Notes: generated from the letters alone by a model not told the origin. A DNA stretch of 64,000 bases from Flavobacterium aquiphilum (GCF_027111335.1 NZ_CP114288.1:682001-746000); one strand, 5' to 3'; shown: positions 20,701 through 29,847, counted from the first letter of the stretch. Numbers and translations are program-made.

Positions 20701-21500
20701 AATTTGGAGAAGAGGCATCGGCAGTTTATAATCTGAAAAAGCAGGAAGAATTACTAGATAATATAAATGTATTGTATGTTGCTTTAACTAGGGCGGAGGA
20801 GCAATTGTATGTTATTTCTCAAAATGTTAAACCGAGAAAAGATGGGGAATATCCGAGTAATATGGCTTCATTTTTTATAAAATATTTGATGCAACAAGGG
20901 CTTTATGAGGAGAATAAATTAGGATATGAATTTGGGAATTCAACAAAGTTATCAGATAAAGAAATACATATTGACACTACCAAAAATATTCCTGTTGTAG
21001 CGGAAATATTGAATCCTAAAAACATAAAAATTGCCCAACGAGAGGCATTGATGTGGGGAACTCATCAACAGGAAGCAATTGAATTTGGTAATGTTATACA
21101 TGAAATACTTTCTTTTATTGCGACAAGAAATGATGTTGAATTAGCAATTGAGAAAGCTGTTGAAAACGGATTGATTACGATACTTCAAAAAGACGTTGTT
21201 TATAATTCCATTAATCAGATAGTAAATCATATGGATTTAGGGGATTATTTTTCAGAAGGAAGTGAAGTTTTGAATGAGAAAACAATTATTCAGAAAGAAG
21301 GAGGTATTGTTAAGCCGGATAGAATGGTAATCAATAAAGCCAATGAAGTTTTTCTGTTGGATTATAAAACAGGTGTTCCAAATCAAAAATATAGTTATCA
21401 GTTGGAAAATTATCAAACAGCCATCGAGAAAATGGGATTCAAAGTGCAAAAAAAAGCACTTGTGTACATAGGAACCGAAATTGATGTGATACATTTGTAA
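17781..21500 (+). CDS. addA: AddA/RecB-like helicase-nuclease with in-frame DUF559 insertion
   Basis: This UvrD-superfamily helicase with a C-terminal RecB-type nuclease probably works with the AddB-like protein (24394-27159) in processing double-strand breaks. Visible motifs are Walker A SAGSGKT (12-18), motif Ia ITFTNKAVHEMKSR, DEFQDTS (about 396-402), VGDPKQSIYRWRGG (about 432-446), motif V TIHKSKGLEFPVV (about 920) and the nuclease core DRMV...LLDYKTG (about 1180-1200). At 1239 residues it is longer than its relatives because about 182 residues (689-870) are a foreign DUF559 cassette between GC-rich hairpins. The host frame is open on both sides, so a full-length fusion can be made. Without the insert it would be about 1057 residues. 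Confidence 0.92.
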   Translation: MERPSFAIYDASAGSGKTYALVKEYLKIILTANKNDAYRNILAITFTNKAVHEMKSRIVGSLSEFAKDEPNSKASDLMQDLVNGRRSEVNPEEWAEEPIGLSVIQIKTKSQQIIKHIIHNYAAFDISTIDKFTHKVIRAFAHDLGLPMTFEVTLDTENLLTESVDAIIAQAGEDETLTKLLIDFTMEKTDDDKSWDISREILETGKLVLNENNRNEIVHFHDKSISDFIAVKEKLVQACKDLEKENAECANELLQLIDKNGVDLKSFSRGTFPNHLQAIADGKFNPKNKMFREFEDIAINKTAKDRAIIENSIPELLQSLSGIYKNFEKRNFYKAFLKNITPLSLLNTVSNELEKIQNEQNILSISEFNAIIHREIQNQPAPFIYERLGERYRHFFIDEFQDTSEMQWQNLIPLIDNALAGQDDSGQKGTLMIVGDPKQSIYRWRGGKAEQFIELSKDQNPFSNPEKKLEHLDKNYRSYSQIIEFNNDFFKLLSNEFTNPDYKDLYENHSHQKINNKVGGYVNISFLPEIESSEDDEEALDKTEQYVLATLNTIQKVLKEGFEYKDIVILTRKRSQGIAVANYLTEQKIPLLSSETLMIKNATEVQLIIHILKYLKNSSDLESKANFLQYLAQNKQNQLPVHDFIAEGMDLKDEVAFEKWLENCNVELSFQNIRKKSLYEAVEIIISKFLPPTPSKGGGVEDGIGSNIESGHVLNSNKLGYMTGGNFSHLLIDKAKEMRDNPTKAEKILWSELRSKALDEKFRQQHLIGDFIVDFVCLSKKLVIEVDGGIHDLQKEYDEQRTLSLNEKGFKVIRFTNDEVISSISIVLNKIKEELELQKILLKEGIDDKDIFIDKVSPKSPSPSGRVGEGTAYVQYFLDIVLERDVRNQAGISDFLNYWDKNSEKFSIPSPEGTNAVRIMTIHKSKGLEFPVVIMPFAEEDYNRKPKDKLWLSAEEEDLDMPKVLVDNSSAIEEFGEEASAVYNLKKQEELLDNINVLYVALTRAEEQLYVISQNVKPRKDGEYPSNMASFFIKYLMQQGLYEENKLGYEFGNSTKLSDKEIHIDTTKNIPVVAEILNPKNIKIAQREALMWGTHQQEAIEFGNVIHEILSFIATRNDVELAIEKAVENGLITILQKDVVYNSINQIVNHMDLGDYFSEGSEVLNEKTIIQKEGGIVKPDRMVINKANEVFLLDYKTGVPNQKYSYQLENYQTAIEKMGFKVQKKALVYIGTEIDVIHL
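19847..20390 (+). mobile_element. DUF559 endonuclease-like cassette with inverted 30-bp hairpin ends
   Basis: The cassette is about 544 bp and interrupts addA in frame. The left end 19847-19876 and right end 20361-20390 are inverted copies of a 30-bp unit: 8-bp GC-rich stem, 3-base loop, 11-base G-rich tail. The interior is AT-rich and encodes a DUF559 domain from a possible ATG at 19944. Its motifs are KAEKILWSELRSK, FRQQHLIGDFIVDFVC and LVIEVDGGIHD, with Asp and ExD placed as in the PD-(D/E)xK/Vsr-like nuclease fold, then GFKVIRFTNDEV. No target duplication is evident. The helicase resumes at AYVQYFLD. A self-mobilising role is inferred from the arrangement only. Confidence 0.7.
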
Positions 21501-21569
21501 AAACAAAATAATTATCAAATAATCAAATTTAGGGTATATTTGTCTTTAAATTTTTAAAAATTAATAAAA

Positions 21570-22763
21570 ATGTACGGTAAAATTAAAGAACATTTACAGT
21601 CAGAACTTCAAGATATTGAAGATAACGGTATTTTTAAAAAGGAGAGAATTATAACTTCTCCCCAAGGAGCAGAAATTACGATTTCGACAGGAGAAAAAGT
21701 TTTAAATTTTTGTGCCAATAATTATTTAGGGTTGTCTTCTCATCCAGAAGTTATTCAAGCTGCAAAAGATGCAATGGACACCCATGGATTTGGAATGTCA
21801 TCAGTGCGGTTTATTTGCGGGACGCAAGATATTCATAAAACATTAGAAAAAAAGATAGCCGATTTTTATGGTACTGAAGATACAATATTGTATGCCGCTG
21901 CTTTTGATGCCAATGGAGGTGTTTTCGAGCCTCTGTTTGGAGAAAATGATGCGATTATTTCTGATAGCTTAAATCATGCTTCTATTATCGATGGAGTACG
22001 TTTGTGTAAGGCGGCTCGCTATCGTTATGAGAATAGTAATATGGAGGATCTCGAACAGCAGTTAATTAAGGCTAATGAGCAAGGAGCCCGTTTTAAAATA
22101 ATAGTTACTGATGGAGTTTTTTCTATGGACGGAGTAGTTGCGCCCTTGGATAAAATCTGTGACTTGGCCGATAAATATGATGCTTTGGTTATGGTAGATG
22201 AATGTCATGCCGCAGGATTTATAGGGGCAACCGGCAAGGGGACACTTGAAGCAAAAGGAGTAATGGGACGTGTGGATATTGTTACGGGGACGTTAGGAAA
22301 AGCTTTGGGAGGTGCTATGGGAGGTTATACAACTGCCAAAAAAGAAATAATTGAATTATTGCGTCAGCGTTCTAGGCCTTATTTATTTTCAAATTCGCTT
22401 GCGCCTGCTATTGTTGGGGCATCAATTAAAGTGTTTGAATTACTAGAAAAAGATACTGTGTTAAGAGATAAATTGGAATGGAACGCAAATTACTTTAAAG
22501 CAGGTATGAAAAACGCGGGTTTTGATATAGTGGAAGGGGATTCGGCTATTGTTCCAGTAATGTTGTATGATGCTAAATTAGCACAGATTATGGCCGGTGA
22601 GTTGTTAAAAGAAGGGGTGTATGTAATAGGTTTCTTCTTTCCGGTAGTGCCTAAAGATAAAGCTAGGATAAGAGTGCAATTATCAGCGGCTCATACGAAG
22701 GAACATTTGGATAAAGCAATCGAAGCTTTTGTAATTGTGGGTAAAAGACTTGCTGTAATATAA
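21570..22763 (+). CDS. kbl: Glycine C-acetyltransferase (2-amino-3-ketobutyrate CoA ligase)
   Basis: This 397-residue PLP enzyme of the alpha-oxoamine synthase family cleaves 2-amino-3-oxobutyrate with CoA to glycine and acetyl-CoA in threonine breakdown. The PLP lysine lies in [16 protein letters not shown], with DECHAAGF before it supplying the Asp that contacts the pyridine ring. Its length and the start [13 protein letters not shown] are typical of Kbl rather than of BioF or HemA. A TATATTTG box lies about 30 bases before the start but without a clear -33. No threonine dehydrogenase gene is beside it in this window. Confidence 0.93.
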   Translation: MYGKIKEHLQSELQDIEDNGIFKKERIITSPQGAEITISTGEKVLNFCANNYLGLSSHPEVIQAAKDAMDTHGFGMSSVRFICGTQDIHKTLEKKIADFYGTEDTILYAAAFDANGGVFEPLFGENDAIISDSLNHASIIDGVRLCKAARYRYENSNMEDLEQQLIKANEQGARFKIIVTDGVFSMDGVVAPLDKICDLADKYDALVMVDECHAAGFIGATGKGTLEAKGVMGRVDIVTGTLGKALGGAMGGYTTAKKEIIELLRQRSRPYLFSNSLAPAIVGASIKVFELLEKDTVLRDKLEWNANYFKAGMKNAGFDIVEGDSAIVPVMLYDAKLAQIMAGELLKEGVYVIGFFFPVVPKDKARIRVQLSAAHTKEHLDKAIEAFVIVGKRLAVI

Positions 22764-22808
22764 TTGTTAAAATTTTGGTTTCATGAGCGTTTTATTTAAC
22801 ATTTTATT

Positions 22809-22838
22809 TTGTTGTTACAGAAAATCATCCTATTTTTG
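22809..22838 (+). promoter_or_regulatory. Promoter of the OmpA-family gene
   Basis: TTG (22809-22811), 19 bases, TATTTTTG (22831-22838) give an exact flavobacterial promoter about 37 bases before the start codon. Confidence 0.7.
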
Positions 22839-22874
22839 TTTCAAATTAACTAATTGTAATTAAAAATAACAAGT

Positions 22875-24329
22875 ATGAAACATGTTAACAAACTTCTAGT
22901 TGCTGTAGCAATGGTGATGGGGTTAAGCTCTCAAGCACAAGACAGTAACAATAAATGGGCTATCGGTTTTGGAGTAAACGCGATTGACTACAGATCTAGT
23001 GCTGGTGGTGACTTTATGAGTCATTTTGACCAACCTTTTATGGTAAGTGATAACTGGAACATTCTTCCTTCAGTTTCTTACATCAACGTATCAAGATACG
23101 TAGGAAGTGGTTTTATCGTTGGACTTACAGGATCTATCAATCAAATTGATAAATTTGTTGTAGCTATTCCTGGGCGTACACCAGGTAAACCAGATTATAC
23201 AGCAATAAATCCTGGTGATTTAATGTATTACGGAATTGATCTTACAGCTTCATATAGTTTCCAAGAATTAATTAAATCTAAAGTGCTTGATCCAAGATTA
23301 AGCGTAGGTGGAGGTTATACTTTCTTAGGAGACGAGAGTTACGGAACTGTAAACCCTGGAATTGGATTAAACATTTGGTTTACTGAAAACGTAGGTCTTT
23401 CTTTATTGGGAACTTACAAAAAATCATTCGGAGACAGAACATATGCTGATAATAAAACTCCAGATGCTCCTTCTTATTCTCAATATTCTGCAGGTTTAGT
23501 TTTCAAATTTGGAGCTAAAGATACTGATGGAGACGGAGTATATGACAAAGATGATGCTTGTCCAGAAACAGCTGGTTTGAAACAATTCAACGGATGTCCT
23601 GATTCTGATTCAGACGGTATCGAAGATTCAAAAGATAAATGTCCTACAGTTGCTGGTACAGCTGAATTCCAAGGATGTACTGATACTGATGGTGACGGTG
23701 TAGCTGATCCAGATGACGCTTGTCCTTCAGTTGCTGGTTTGAAACAGTTCCAAGGTTGTCCTGATTCAGATGGTGACGGAATTACTGATGCTTCTGATAA
23801 ATGTCCTAAAGAGGCAGGTCCTGCTTCAAATGGTGGATGTCCAGTATTAGACGCTGATAAAGACGGTGTAGCTGATAAAGAGGATGCTTGTCCTACAGTA
23901 CCTGGTCCTGCAAGTAACAAAGGATGTCCTGAAGTAACTGAACAAGTTATACAAGATCTTAAAGTTCAAGCTAGAGCGGTTTACTTTGTAACAGGTAAAG
24001 CTGTTCTTGAGACTGCTGACAAAGGAGCTACAGATGGTAGATTGGAAGCAATCAAAGAAATCCTTAAAAACTACCCTAACGCTAAATTTGCTATAGAAGG
24101 TCATACAGACAACACTGGTAGTGCTAAAATAAACCAAAAACTATCTGAAGATAGAGCTAAGGTTGTTATGGATAAATTAATCGAAAAAGGTGTTAACCCA
24201 GCTAACTTAACTTCTGCAGGTTTTGGTTCAACTAAACCAGTTGCTACTAACAAAACTAAAGAAGGTAGAGCTCTTAACAGAAGAACTGAAATTAGACACA
24301 TTGGTTCAGTTTACGAAGGTAAATTATAA
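22875..24329 (+). CDS. OmpA-family outer-membrane protein with thrombospondin type 3 repeats
   Basis: This 484-residue protein has a signal peptide (1-21), an 8-strand-like beta barrel (about 25-215), five calcium-binding thrombospondin type 3 repeats (about 217-355, motif DxDGDGxxDxxDxCP) and a C-terminal OmpA peptidoglycan-binding domain (about 365-480, with EGHTDNTGSAKINQKLSEDR). It anchors the outer membrane to the cell wall and is usually very abundant in flavobacteria. The strong promoter and tight terminator fit high expression. The regular GAT/GAC-rich repeats produce long open frames on the opposite strand, which are not genes. Confidence 0.95.
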   Translation: MKHVNKLLVAVAMVMGLSSQAQDSNNKWAIGFGVNAIDYRSSAGGDFMSHFDQPFMVSDNWNILPSVSYINVSRYVGSGFIVGLTGSINQIDKFVVAIPGRTPGKPDYTAINPGDLMYYGIDLTASYSFQELIKSKVLDPRLSVGGGYTFLGDESYGTVNPGIGLNIWFTENVGLSLLGTYKKSFGDRTYADNKTPDAPSYSQYSAGLVFKFGAKDTDGDGVYDKDDACPETAGLKQFNGCPDSDSDGIEDSKDKCPTVAGTAEFQGCTDTDGDGVADPDDACPSVAGLKQFQGCPDSDGDGITDASDKCPKEAGPASNGGCPVLDADKDGVADKEDACPTVPGPASNKGCPEVTEQVIQDLKVQARAVYFVTGKAVLETADKGATDGRLEAIKEILKNYPNAKFAIEGHTDNTGSAKINQKLSEDRAKVVMDKLIEKGVNPANLTSAGFGSTKPVATNKTKEGRALNRRTEIRHIGSVYEGKL

Positions 24330-24350
24330 TCAAATCTTCTAAATAATTTT

Positions 24351-24382
24351 AAAAAGCCATTCTTAATTGAATGGCTTTTTTT
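24351..24382 (+). terminator. Rho-independent terminator after the OmpA-family gene
   Basis: AAAGCCATTC and GAATGGCTTT form a 10-bp stem with a 6-base loop and a T tract. It lies between the stop and the addB start, so addB needs read-through or its own promoter. Confidence 0.92.
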
Positions 24383-24393
24383 ATTTTTATAAA

Positions 24394-27159
24394 ATGACAA
24401 ATAATTCCTTTTTAGATAAAATTGCTGAAGTAATAATAACGGGGTATCAAAACATAGTTACTGATACTATAATAGTCTTGCCTAACAAACGTGCTAAAAT
24501 ATTCCTAATTGAAGCGCTAAAAAAACAAGCAGATAAAAATACTTTTTCGCCAGAAATAATAAGTATTGAAGATTTTGTTCAAAATATCGCACAGATACGA
24601 ACAATTGACCCAATAGAATTATTATTTGAATTTTATGAAGTCTATTTGTCAATCACAGATAAAAATAACCAACAATCATTTGAGATTTTTGCCAATTGGG
24701 CAAAGACATTGCTACAGGATTTTAATGAAATTGACCGTTATCTCCTAGATCCAAATCATGTGTTATCTTATCTGAAAGATATTGAGGATATTAAAAAGTG
24801 GGGAGTTGAAGTAGAAAACAAAACACAATTACTCGAGAACTATATTGATTTTTGGAAACTATTACCTAAATATTATCAATCACTATATGAGCATTTACTA
24901 AAAAAAGGAATTGGTTATCAAGGTTTGATTTATCGTGAAGCGGTGAAGAACATCAATAATTTTTCAAAATTGATTCAAGGGAAACAGTTTGTTTTTGCAG
25001 GTTTTAATGCCTTGAACGCTTCAGAGGAAAAAATAATTCAACATCTTATTGCTTCCGATCAGGCAAAGATTTATTGGGATGCTGACCAAACATTTCTAAA
25101 CGACCCGTATCATGACGCTGGTTTGTTTTTGCGTCGCTTTAAAGAAAGTTGGAAACATTATAAATCGAATCCTTTTGAATGGATTGTTGATGATTTTTCG
25201 GGAATCAAAAACATACAAGTTATTGGCACTCCAAAAACTATTGGTCAAGCCAAAATTGCCGGAAGTATTATTGAAAAAATCAATATTGAAAATCCGAATA
25301 CAACTCTTGACAAGGTCGCTATTGTCTTAGGAGAAGAAAATTTGTTGATTCCACTCTTGTATTCGTTGCCTGATTCTGTTGGAGCTTTGAATATTACTAT
25401 GGGGTATTCTAGCAAAAACAACCCTGTTCAAATTCTGATTGCCAAATTGTTTAAAATGCATACTAATGCTTTGTCAAGAAATAATAGCAGTTATGTTTTT
25501 TATTATAAAGATGTATTGGATATTCTGACTCATCCGTTGATTGAGCCTTATGCCAAGACGAGTGCCTTGGTAGGGATTATAAATAAAAACAATTATACGT
25601 TTATCAGCCATAATAAATTATTGGAATTAAATGAAAATGCCAATGATTTATTTTTGCTTCTATTTCAAAGATGGGAGAAAGGTTCGATTGCTGTTTTGGA
25701 AATAATCTCTAGTTTATTATTAAAGGTTAAGAATAATTTAAGCAATGATAACGAAGAAGAAAAAATTGCAAAAACCTTCGTCTATGCGATTTTCAAAGTG
25801 ATTAATAAACTAATAAATTATTATTCTAAGCATCAAGGAATTGACTCAATTGAGACATTATATGCAATTTATAAGCAGGTAATTGATTTGGCCGAAGTTT
25901 CATTTGAAGGAGAACCTTTGAATGGATTGCAAATCATGGGAGTTCTTGAAAGCAGGGTTTTGGATTTTGAAACCGTTATTATCACTTCGATGAATGAGGG
26001 AAAATTTCCGGCGGGAAAATCGCAAAATTCTTTTATTCCGTATGATGTGAAACGTGAATTGGGACTACCGACTTTCAAGGAAAAAGATGCAATTTATACC
26101 TATCATTTTTATCATTTATTGCAACGGGCTAAAAACATTTATTTGCTTTACAATACCGAAAGCGAAGGTTTGGATGCCGGTGAAAAAAGCCGTTTTATTA
26201 CCCAATTGGAAGTCGAGAAACAGCCTAAACACACTTTAACCCACGAAATTTATAATGCGGTTTTGCCTGAGACTGCTTATCAGCCAATGAAAATTCCGAA
26301 ATCGGAGAAAGTGATGTTGCGCTTAAAAGAAATAGCCGAAAAAGGTTTTTCGCCTTCAGCGTTGACAAGTTATATTCGGAATCCGATTCAGTTTTATTTT
26401 CAAAAGATTTTGAGGATTAGTGAAGTGGAAGAGGTTGAAGAAAATATCGCGTTGAATACTTTGGGGACAATTATTCATGAGACTTTGCGTGTTTTGTATG
26501 AACCTTTCGTTGGTGAATTTATTTCTGAAACCGATATTAAAAATTGTATCGAGAAAATTGATTCCGAAGTTTTGATTCAATTCAAGTTGGTTTACAAGGA
26601 AGGCGAAATAAAAAAGGGGCGAAATTTATTGGCTTTTGAAGTGGCAAAACGCAATGTTTTCAATTTCCTGAAAATGGAATTGGAAAGCATTAAAAGCGGA
26701 GATGCCATAAAAATTCTGGAGCTTGAAAAAACTTTTGAAAGAAAGTTAGAACATCCTAGTTTGCCATTTCCGATTTTGATAAAAGGGAATGTGGACAGAA
26801 TTGAAGAACGCAATGGAAACATCAGAATCATTGATTACAAAACCGGTAAAGTTGAAAAAACCAATGTGACCTTGAAATCCTGGAAAGGACTGACTGACGA
26901 TATTAAAAATGATAAAATTATTCAGGTTTTGGCGTATGCCTATATGTATGAGAAAAACACAAACGGGAAACCAATAGAAGCCGGAATAGTCTCTTTTAAA
27001 AATTTAAAATCGGGATTTTTGCCTTTCAATATTAAAGAAGAAAAAGAAAGTATTGCTATTATTAGTGACGAAATTCAATCCAATTATTTGGAACAAATTG
27101 TTTTACTGCTGAATGAAATATTGGATGTGACAATTCCTTTTGAGGAGAAAATTGTATAA
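24394..27159 (+). CDS. addB: AddB-like PD-(D/E)XK nuclease family protein
   Basis: This 921-residue protein resembles the second subunit of AddAB-type helicase-nucleases. The N-terminal helicase-like region opens with TIIVLPNKRAKIFLIEAL but lacks a good Walker A, as is common in AddB of this phylum. The nuclease domain begins at FSPSALTSYIRNPIQFYF and holds the active-site pattern GTIIHETL, then GNVDRIEERNGNIRIIDYKTGK (in two parts: VDRI and IIDYKTG). The ATG at 24394 was chosen because the nine extra upstream codons lie inside the preceding terminator. It probably pairs with the AddA-like protein encoded 2.9 kb upstream, although kbl and the OmpA-family gene separate them. Confidence 0.88.
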   Translation: MTNNSFLDKIAEVIITGYQNIVTDTIIVLPNKRAKIFLIEALKKQADKNTFSPEIISIEDFVQNIAQIRTIDPIELLFEFYEVYLSITDKNNQQSFEIFANWAKTLLQDFNEIDRYLLDPNHVLSYLKDIEDIKKWGVEVENKTQLLENYIDFWKLLPKYYQSLYEHLLKKGIGYQGLIYREAVKNINNFSKLIQGKQFVFAGFNALNASEEKIIQHLIASDQAKIYWDADQTFLNDPYHDAGLFLRRFKESWKHYKSNPFEWIVDDFSGIKNIQVIGTPKTIGQAKIAGSIIEKINIENPNTTLDKVAIVLGEENLLIPLLYSLPDSVGALNITMGYSSKNNPVQILIAKLFKMHTNALSRNNSSYVFYYKDVLDILTHPLIEPYAKTSALVGIINKNNYTFISHNKLLELNENANDLFLLLFQRWEKGSIAVLEIISSLLLKVKNNLSNDNEEEKIAKTFVYAIFKVINKLINYYSKHQGIDSIETLYAIYKQVIDLAEVSFEGEPLNGLQIMGVLESRVLDFETVIITSMNEGKFPAGKSQNSFIPYDVKRELGLPTFKEKDAIYTYHFYHLLQRAKNIYLLYNTESEGLDAGEKSRFITQLEVEKQPKHTLTHEIYNAVLPETAYQPMKIPKSEKVMLRLKEIAEKGFSPSALTSYIRNPIQFYFQKILRISEVEEVEENIALNTLGTIIHETLRVLYEPFVGEFISETDIKNCIEKIDSEVLIQFKLVYKEGEIKKGRNLLAFEVAKRNVFNFLKMELESIKSGDAIKILELEKTFERKLEHPSLPFPILIKGNVDRIEERNGNIRIIDYKTGKVEKTNVTLKSWKGLTDDIKNDKIIQVLAYAYMYEKNTNGKPIEAGIVSFKNLKSGFLPFNIKEEKESIAIISDEIQSNYLEQIVLLLNEILDVTIPFEEKIV

Positions 27160-27162
27160 AAA

Positions 27163-27459
27163 ATGAGTAAGAAATGGTTCAACTTATTTGAGTTTTTCAA
27201 AAGCACAATTTCAATTAATCTTGTGGCTAGTTTTTTTGTTTTTCTTTTTGAAGGACCTATCCCTTTTAATTATTCAATTCTCAGTTTTGGTTTTGTTTTA
27301 AGTCTGCTTTTCAAGGAAGTTAATTCTAAAAATGATTACGTGTTTTATTTTAACAACCAAATTTCCAGAATACAGCTTTGGGTTTCATCATGGTGTATTA
27401 CGTTTGTCTTTTTATTGCTTTCTGTGTGTGTTTTTAATCTAATAAAGCTATTGTTTTGA
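27163..27459 (+). CDS. Small membrane protein, unknown function
   Basis: This 98-residue hydrophobic protein has about three membrane segments (roughly residues 15-30, 36-50 and 70-97) and a short polar loop KEVNSKNDYVFYFNNQ between the last two. I do not recognise the family. It starts 3 bases after the addB stop and its stop overlaps the TTG start of the following ABC ATPase in TTGA, so the pair is translationally coupled. It may be the membrane partner of that ATPase, but it is much smaller than a normal permease. Confidence 0.7.
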   Translation: MSKKWFNLFEFFKSTISINLVASFFVFLFEGPIPFNYSILSFGFVLSLLFKEVNSKNDYVFYFNNQISRIQLWVSSWCITFVFLLLSVCVFNLIKLLF

Positions 27460-28127
27460 AAAAGCATTTATTGGAGATAGACAGTGTTCAGAAAACTTTT
27501 GAGAATAAAAACATATTGTCAGACGTTTATTTGAAATGCGGGACAAGTGATATCATTGGTCTTTTGGGCAGAAATGGCTCGGGCAAATCAACTTTGCTAA
27601 AAATTATTTTCGGAATAGAATCTGCCGACTTTAAATTTGTTAGAATTGATGGCAGTGTAAAAACTAAGACCAAGGATTTATTTAGCGAGATTAGTTATTT
27701 GCCGCAGGACAATTATATTCCTAAAGCATTTTCAGTAAAAAAAGCTATACAACTGTCAGTTTCCAAAGATAGGATTTCCGAGTTTTATACTGATGAATTG
27801 ATTAGTACGATGCTAGAGAAGAAAATCGCCCATTTGTCTGGTGGTGAATTGCGATATTTAGAAATTAAAATTATTCTCAATAATTCTTCTAAATTTATTC
27901 TGCTCGATGAACCTTATAATGGGTTATCTCCTTTGATGGTCGAAAAGATAAATGAATTGATAATGGAGAATTCAAAAATAAAAGGGATAATCATTTCCGA
28001 TCATAATTATGAAAATGTAATCAAAGTGTCAAACAGATTGATTTTGCTCAAAGAAGCCAAAGCACACCATTTGCTTTGCAAAGAAGAATTAATAGAAAAA
28101 GGATATTTGAAAGAAGGAATGCTTTAG
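27456..28127 (+). CDS. ABC transporter ATP-binding protein
   Basis: This 223-residue ATPase subunit has Walker A GRNGSGKSTLLK (about residues 37-48), signature LSGGELRYLEIK, Walker B FILLDEPYNGLSP and an H-loop ISDHNYENV. The start is a TTG overlapping the stop of the preceding small membrane gene. The protein is near the minimum size for the family and has no membrane part. The only visible partner is the 98-residue protein just upstream, so the transported substrate, or even a transport role, is unknown. Its 3' end overlaps the convergent hydrolase gene by 4 bases. Confidence 0.88.
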   Translation: MKKHLLEIDSVQKTFENKNILSDVYLKCGTSDIIGLLGRNGSGKSTLLKIIFGIESADFKFVRIDGSVKTKTKDLFSEISYLPQDNYIPKAFSVKKAIQLSVSKDRISEFYTDELISTMLEKKIAHLSGGELRYLEIKIILNNSSKFILLDEPYNGLSPLMVEKINELIMENSKIKGIIISDHNYENVIKVSNRLILLKEAKAHHLLCKEELIEKGYLKEGML

Positions 28128-28906
28128 ATTGTTTTGATAAAAGAACTTAAAACTGCAAGTAATTCTTCCTGGTTTTCTATTGAACTCATGTGACCATCAC
28201 CAAAAGTCACCAATTCGACATCGGTACCTTTTATTTGCTCGAGATTTTCTTGATAATTGAGAACAGGATCTTTTTTTCCTAAAATCAATAATTTTGGGAA
28301 AGTAGTTGTATGCAAAAGAAACTCCCTGTCTTTACGGATTTTCATTCCTTCAAGAGAGGCCACGATTCCCTGTAAAGGTGTTTTTAAAGCCTGAATTTTT
28401 ACGGCCTCGATTTCATTGACAAGGATTTCTCTATTTTCTTCACTGAATAAATTGGCGATGGAAAGCCTGATAAAAGTTTCGTAATCTTTTTTGACCGCTT
28501 TGATGGCACGGTCTCTGTTTTTCTTTCTTTCGGAGCTGTCTTCTTTGGAGGTAGAGTTTAGTAATACCAATCCTTTTATTTTTTCGGGATATAATTCGGC
28601 GAAAGCCAAAGAAACATAGCCACCCATCGAATGTCCAACCAAAATAGCTTTTCGAATCTTTAATTTGGATAAAACCTCGTGAACCACATCGGCATTTTCT
28701 TCCATGGTTTGGACATAGCCCAAACTCTCCGTTTCGCCATGTCCCAATAAATCGATCGTTATGATTCGGTTTTTTTTACTTAACTCGGAAACATAATTAT
28801 CCCACATCGTTTTGTTTTCCAAAAAACCGTGAAGCAAGACTACCGCTGTGCCTTTTCCGGTATCAGTATAGGAGATTTGGGTATTTTTGTAGAGAAGTGT
28901 TTCCAA
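28124..28906 (-). CDS. Alpha/beta hydrolase
   Basis: This 260-residue alpha/beta-fold hydrolase has the nucleophile elbow VGHSMGGYVS (Ser near residue 93), an oxyanion HGF in VVLLHGFLENKTMWDNY, an acid in LGKKDPVLNY and a C-terminal His in GDGHMSSIE. There is no signal peptide. The family includes esterases, haloperoxidase-like enzymes and lactonases, and the substrate cannot be assigned. It is tail-to-tail with the ABC ATPase gene and overlaps it by 4 bases. Confidence 0.9.
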   Translation of the reverse strand: METLLYKNTQISYTDTGKGTAVVLLHGFLENKTMWDNYVSELSKKNRIITIDLLGHGETESLGYVQTMEENADVVHEVLSKLKIRKAILVGHSMGGYVSLAFAELYPEKIKGLVLLNSTSKEDSSERKKNRDRAIKAVKKDYETFIRLSIANLFSEENREILVNEIEAVKIQALKTPLQGIVASLEGMKIRKDREFLLHTTTFPKLLILGKKDPVLNYQENLEQIKGTDVELVTFGDGHMSSIENQEELLAVLSSFIKTI

Positions 28907-28995
28907 TAGGATGAGAATTATGTTGATAGTTTAGAATGCAAAATTAAATTTTTAAATTTCTAAATAAGGTATTTGAGAGACATTTTATAAATCAA

Positions 28996-29024
28996 AAACG
29001 ACTTCCATTTTCTGAAAGCCGTTT
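28996..29024 (-). terminator. Hairpin after the AIM24-like gene
   Basis: On the reverse strand AAACGGCTTTC pairs, with mismatches, to GGAAGTCGTTTT and is followed by TTTGATTT. It lies 17 bases beyond the stop of the gene at 29041-29847. Confidence 0.6.
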
Positions 29025-29040
29025 GTGTTTTTTATTAAAA

Positions 29041-29847
29041 TTAAAACCGATTATCCCCATCCAAAAGATTGCCAAGTCCACCAAGTAAACTTCCTTCGTC
29101 ACGACTGTTACCGCCTGATCTTGGTGCTGATGCGATTATTCTGTCCGCCAATCTAGAGAAAGGTAGAGATTGAATGTAAACAGTACCCGGGCCGCGAAGG
29201 GTTGCGTAAAACAAACCTTCTCCTCCAAAAATCGAATTCTTGATTCCGCCTATAAATTCAATGTCATAATCGACATCTTTTGTGAAACCAATAATGCAAC
29301 CGGTGTCCACTTTCAGAACTTCGCCGTGAGCCAATTCTTTTTTAGCCATTGTTCCTCCCGAATGCACAAAAGCCATTCCGTCTCCTTCAATTTTTTGCAT
29401 GATGAAACCTTCACCCCCAAATAAACCACGACCCAATTTTTGAGAAAATTCAATTCCGACAGAAACTCCTTTGGCAGCGCACAAAAAAGAACTTTTTTGA
29501 CAAATGAATTTTCCTTGAAATTGCGTTAAATCAATCGGGAGAATTTTTCCCGGATAGGGCGAAGCAAACGAAACTTTGCTTTTGGTGTTGCCTTGGTTTA
29601 AAAAAGCGGTCATGAACATGCTTTCGCCGGTTAGGACTCTTTTTCCGGCATTCAAAAGTTTACCGAATAAACCGCCCGATCCAGATTGCTGAGAACCGTC
29701 GCCAAAAATGGTTTCCATTTGTATGTTATTTTCCATCATCATAAAACTGCCTGCTTCGGCAATTACTATTTCCTGCGGATCGAGTTCAATCTCGACATAC
29801 TGCATTTCTTCTCCAAAAATCTGATAATCTATTTCGTGTGCTTGCAT
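29041..29847 (-). CDS. TIGR00266/AIM24 family protein
   Basis: This 268-residue soluble protein is of the AIM24/TIGR00266 family. Family features are the opening IDYQIFGEEMQYVEIELDP, the Gly-rich GLFGGEGFIMQKIEGDG and the repeated beta-strand pattern of a double-stranded beta-helix. The C-terminus is Gly/Ser/Arg-rich (SGGNSRDEGSLLGGLGNLL). The biochemical role of bacterial members is not established. It is a single-gene unit between aminopeptidase P and the hydrolase, with terminators on both sides. Confidence 0.88.
   Translation of the reverse strand: MQAHEIDYQIFGEEMQYVEIELDPQEIVIAEAGSFMMMENNIQMETIFGDGSQQSGSGGLFGKLLNAGKRVLTGESMFMTAFLNQGNTKSKVSFASPYPGKILPIDLTQFQGKFICQKSSFLCAAKGVSVGIEFSQKLGRGLFGGEGFIMQKIEGDGMAFVHSGGTMAKKELAHGEVLKVDTGCIIGFTKDVDYDIEFIGGIKNSIFGGEGLFYATLRGPGTVYIQSLPFSRLADRIIASAPRSGGNSRDEGSLLGGLGNLLDGDNRF

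Noticed and set aside
23480..23920. 146-residue open frame on the reverse strand inside the OmpA-family gene
   Set aside because: It is the antisense of the thrombospondin type 3 repeats and its low-complexity Ser/Pro-rich product mirrors their codon pattern.
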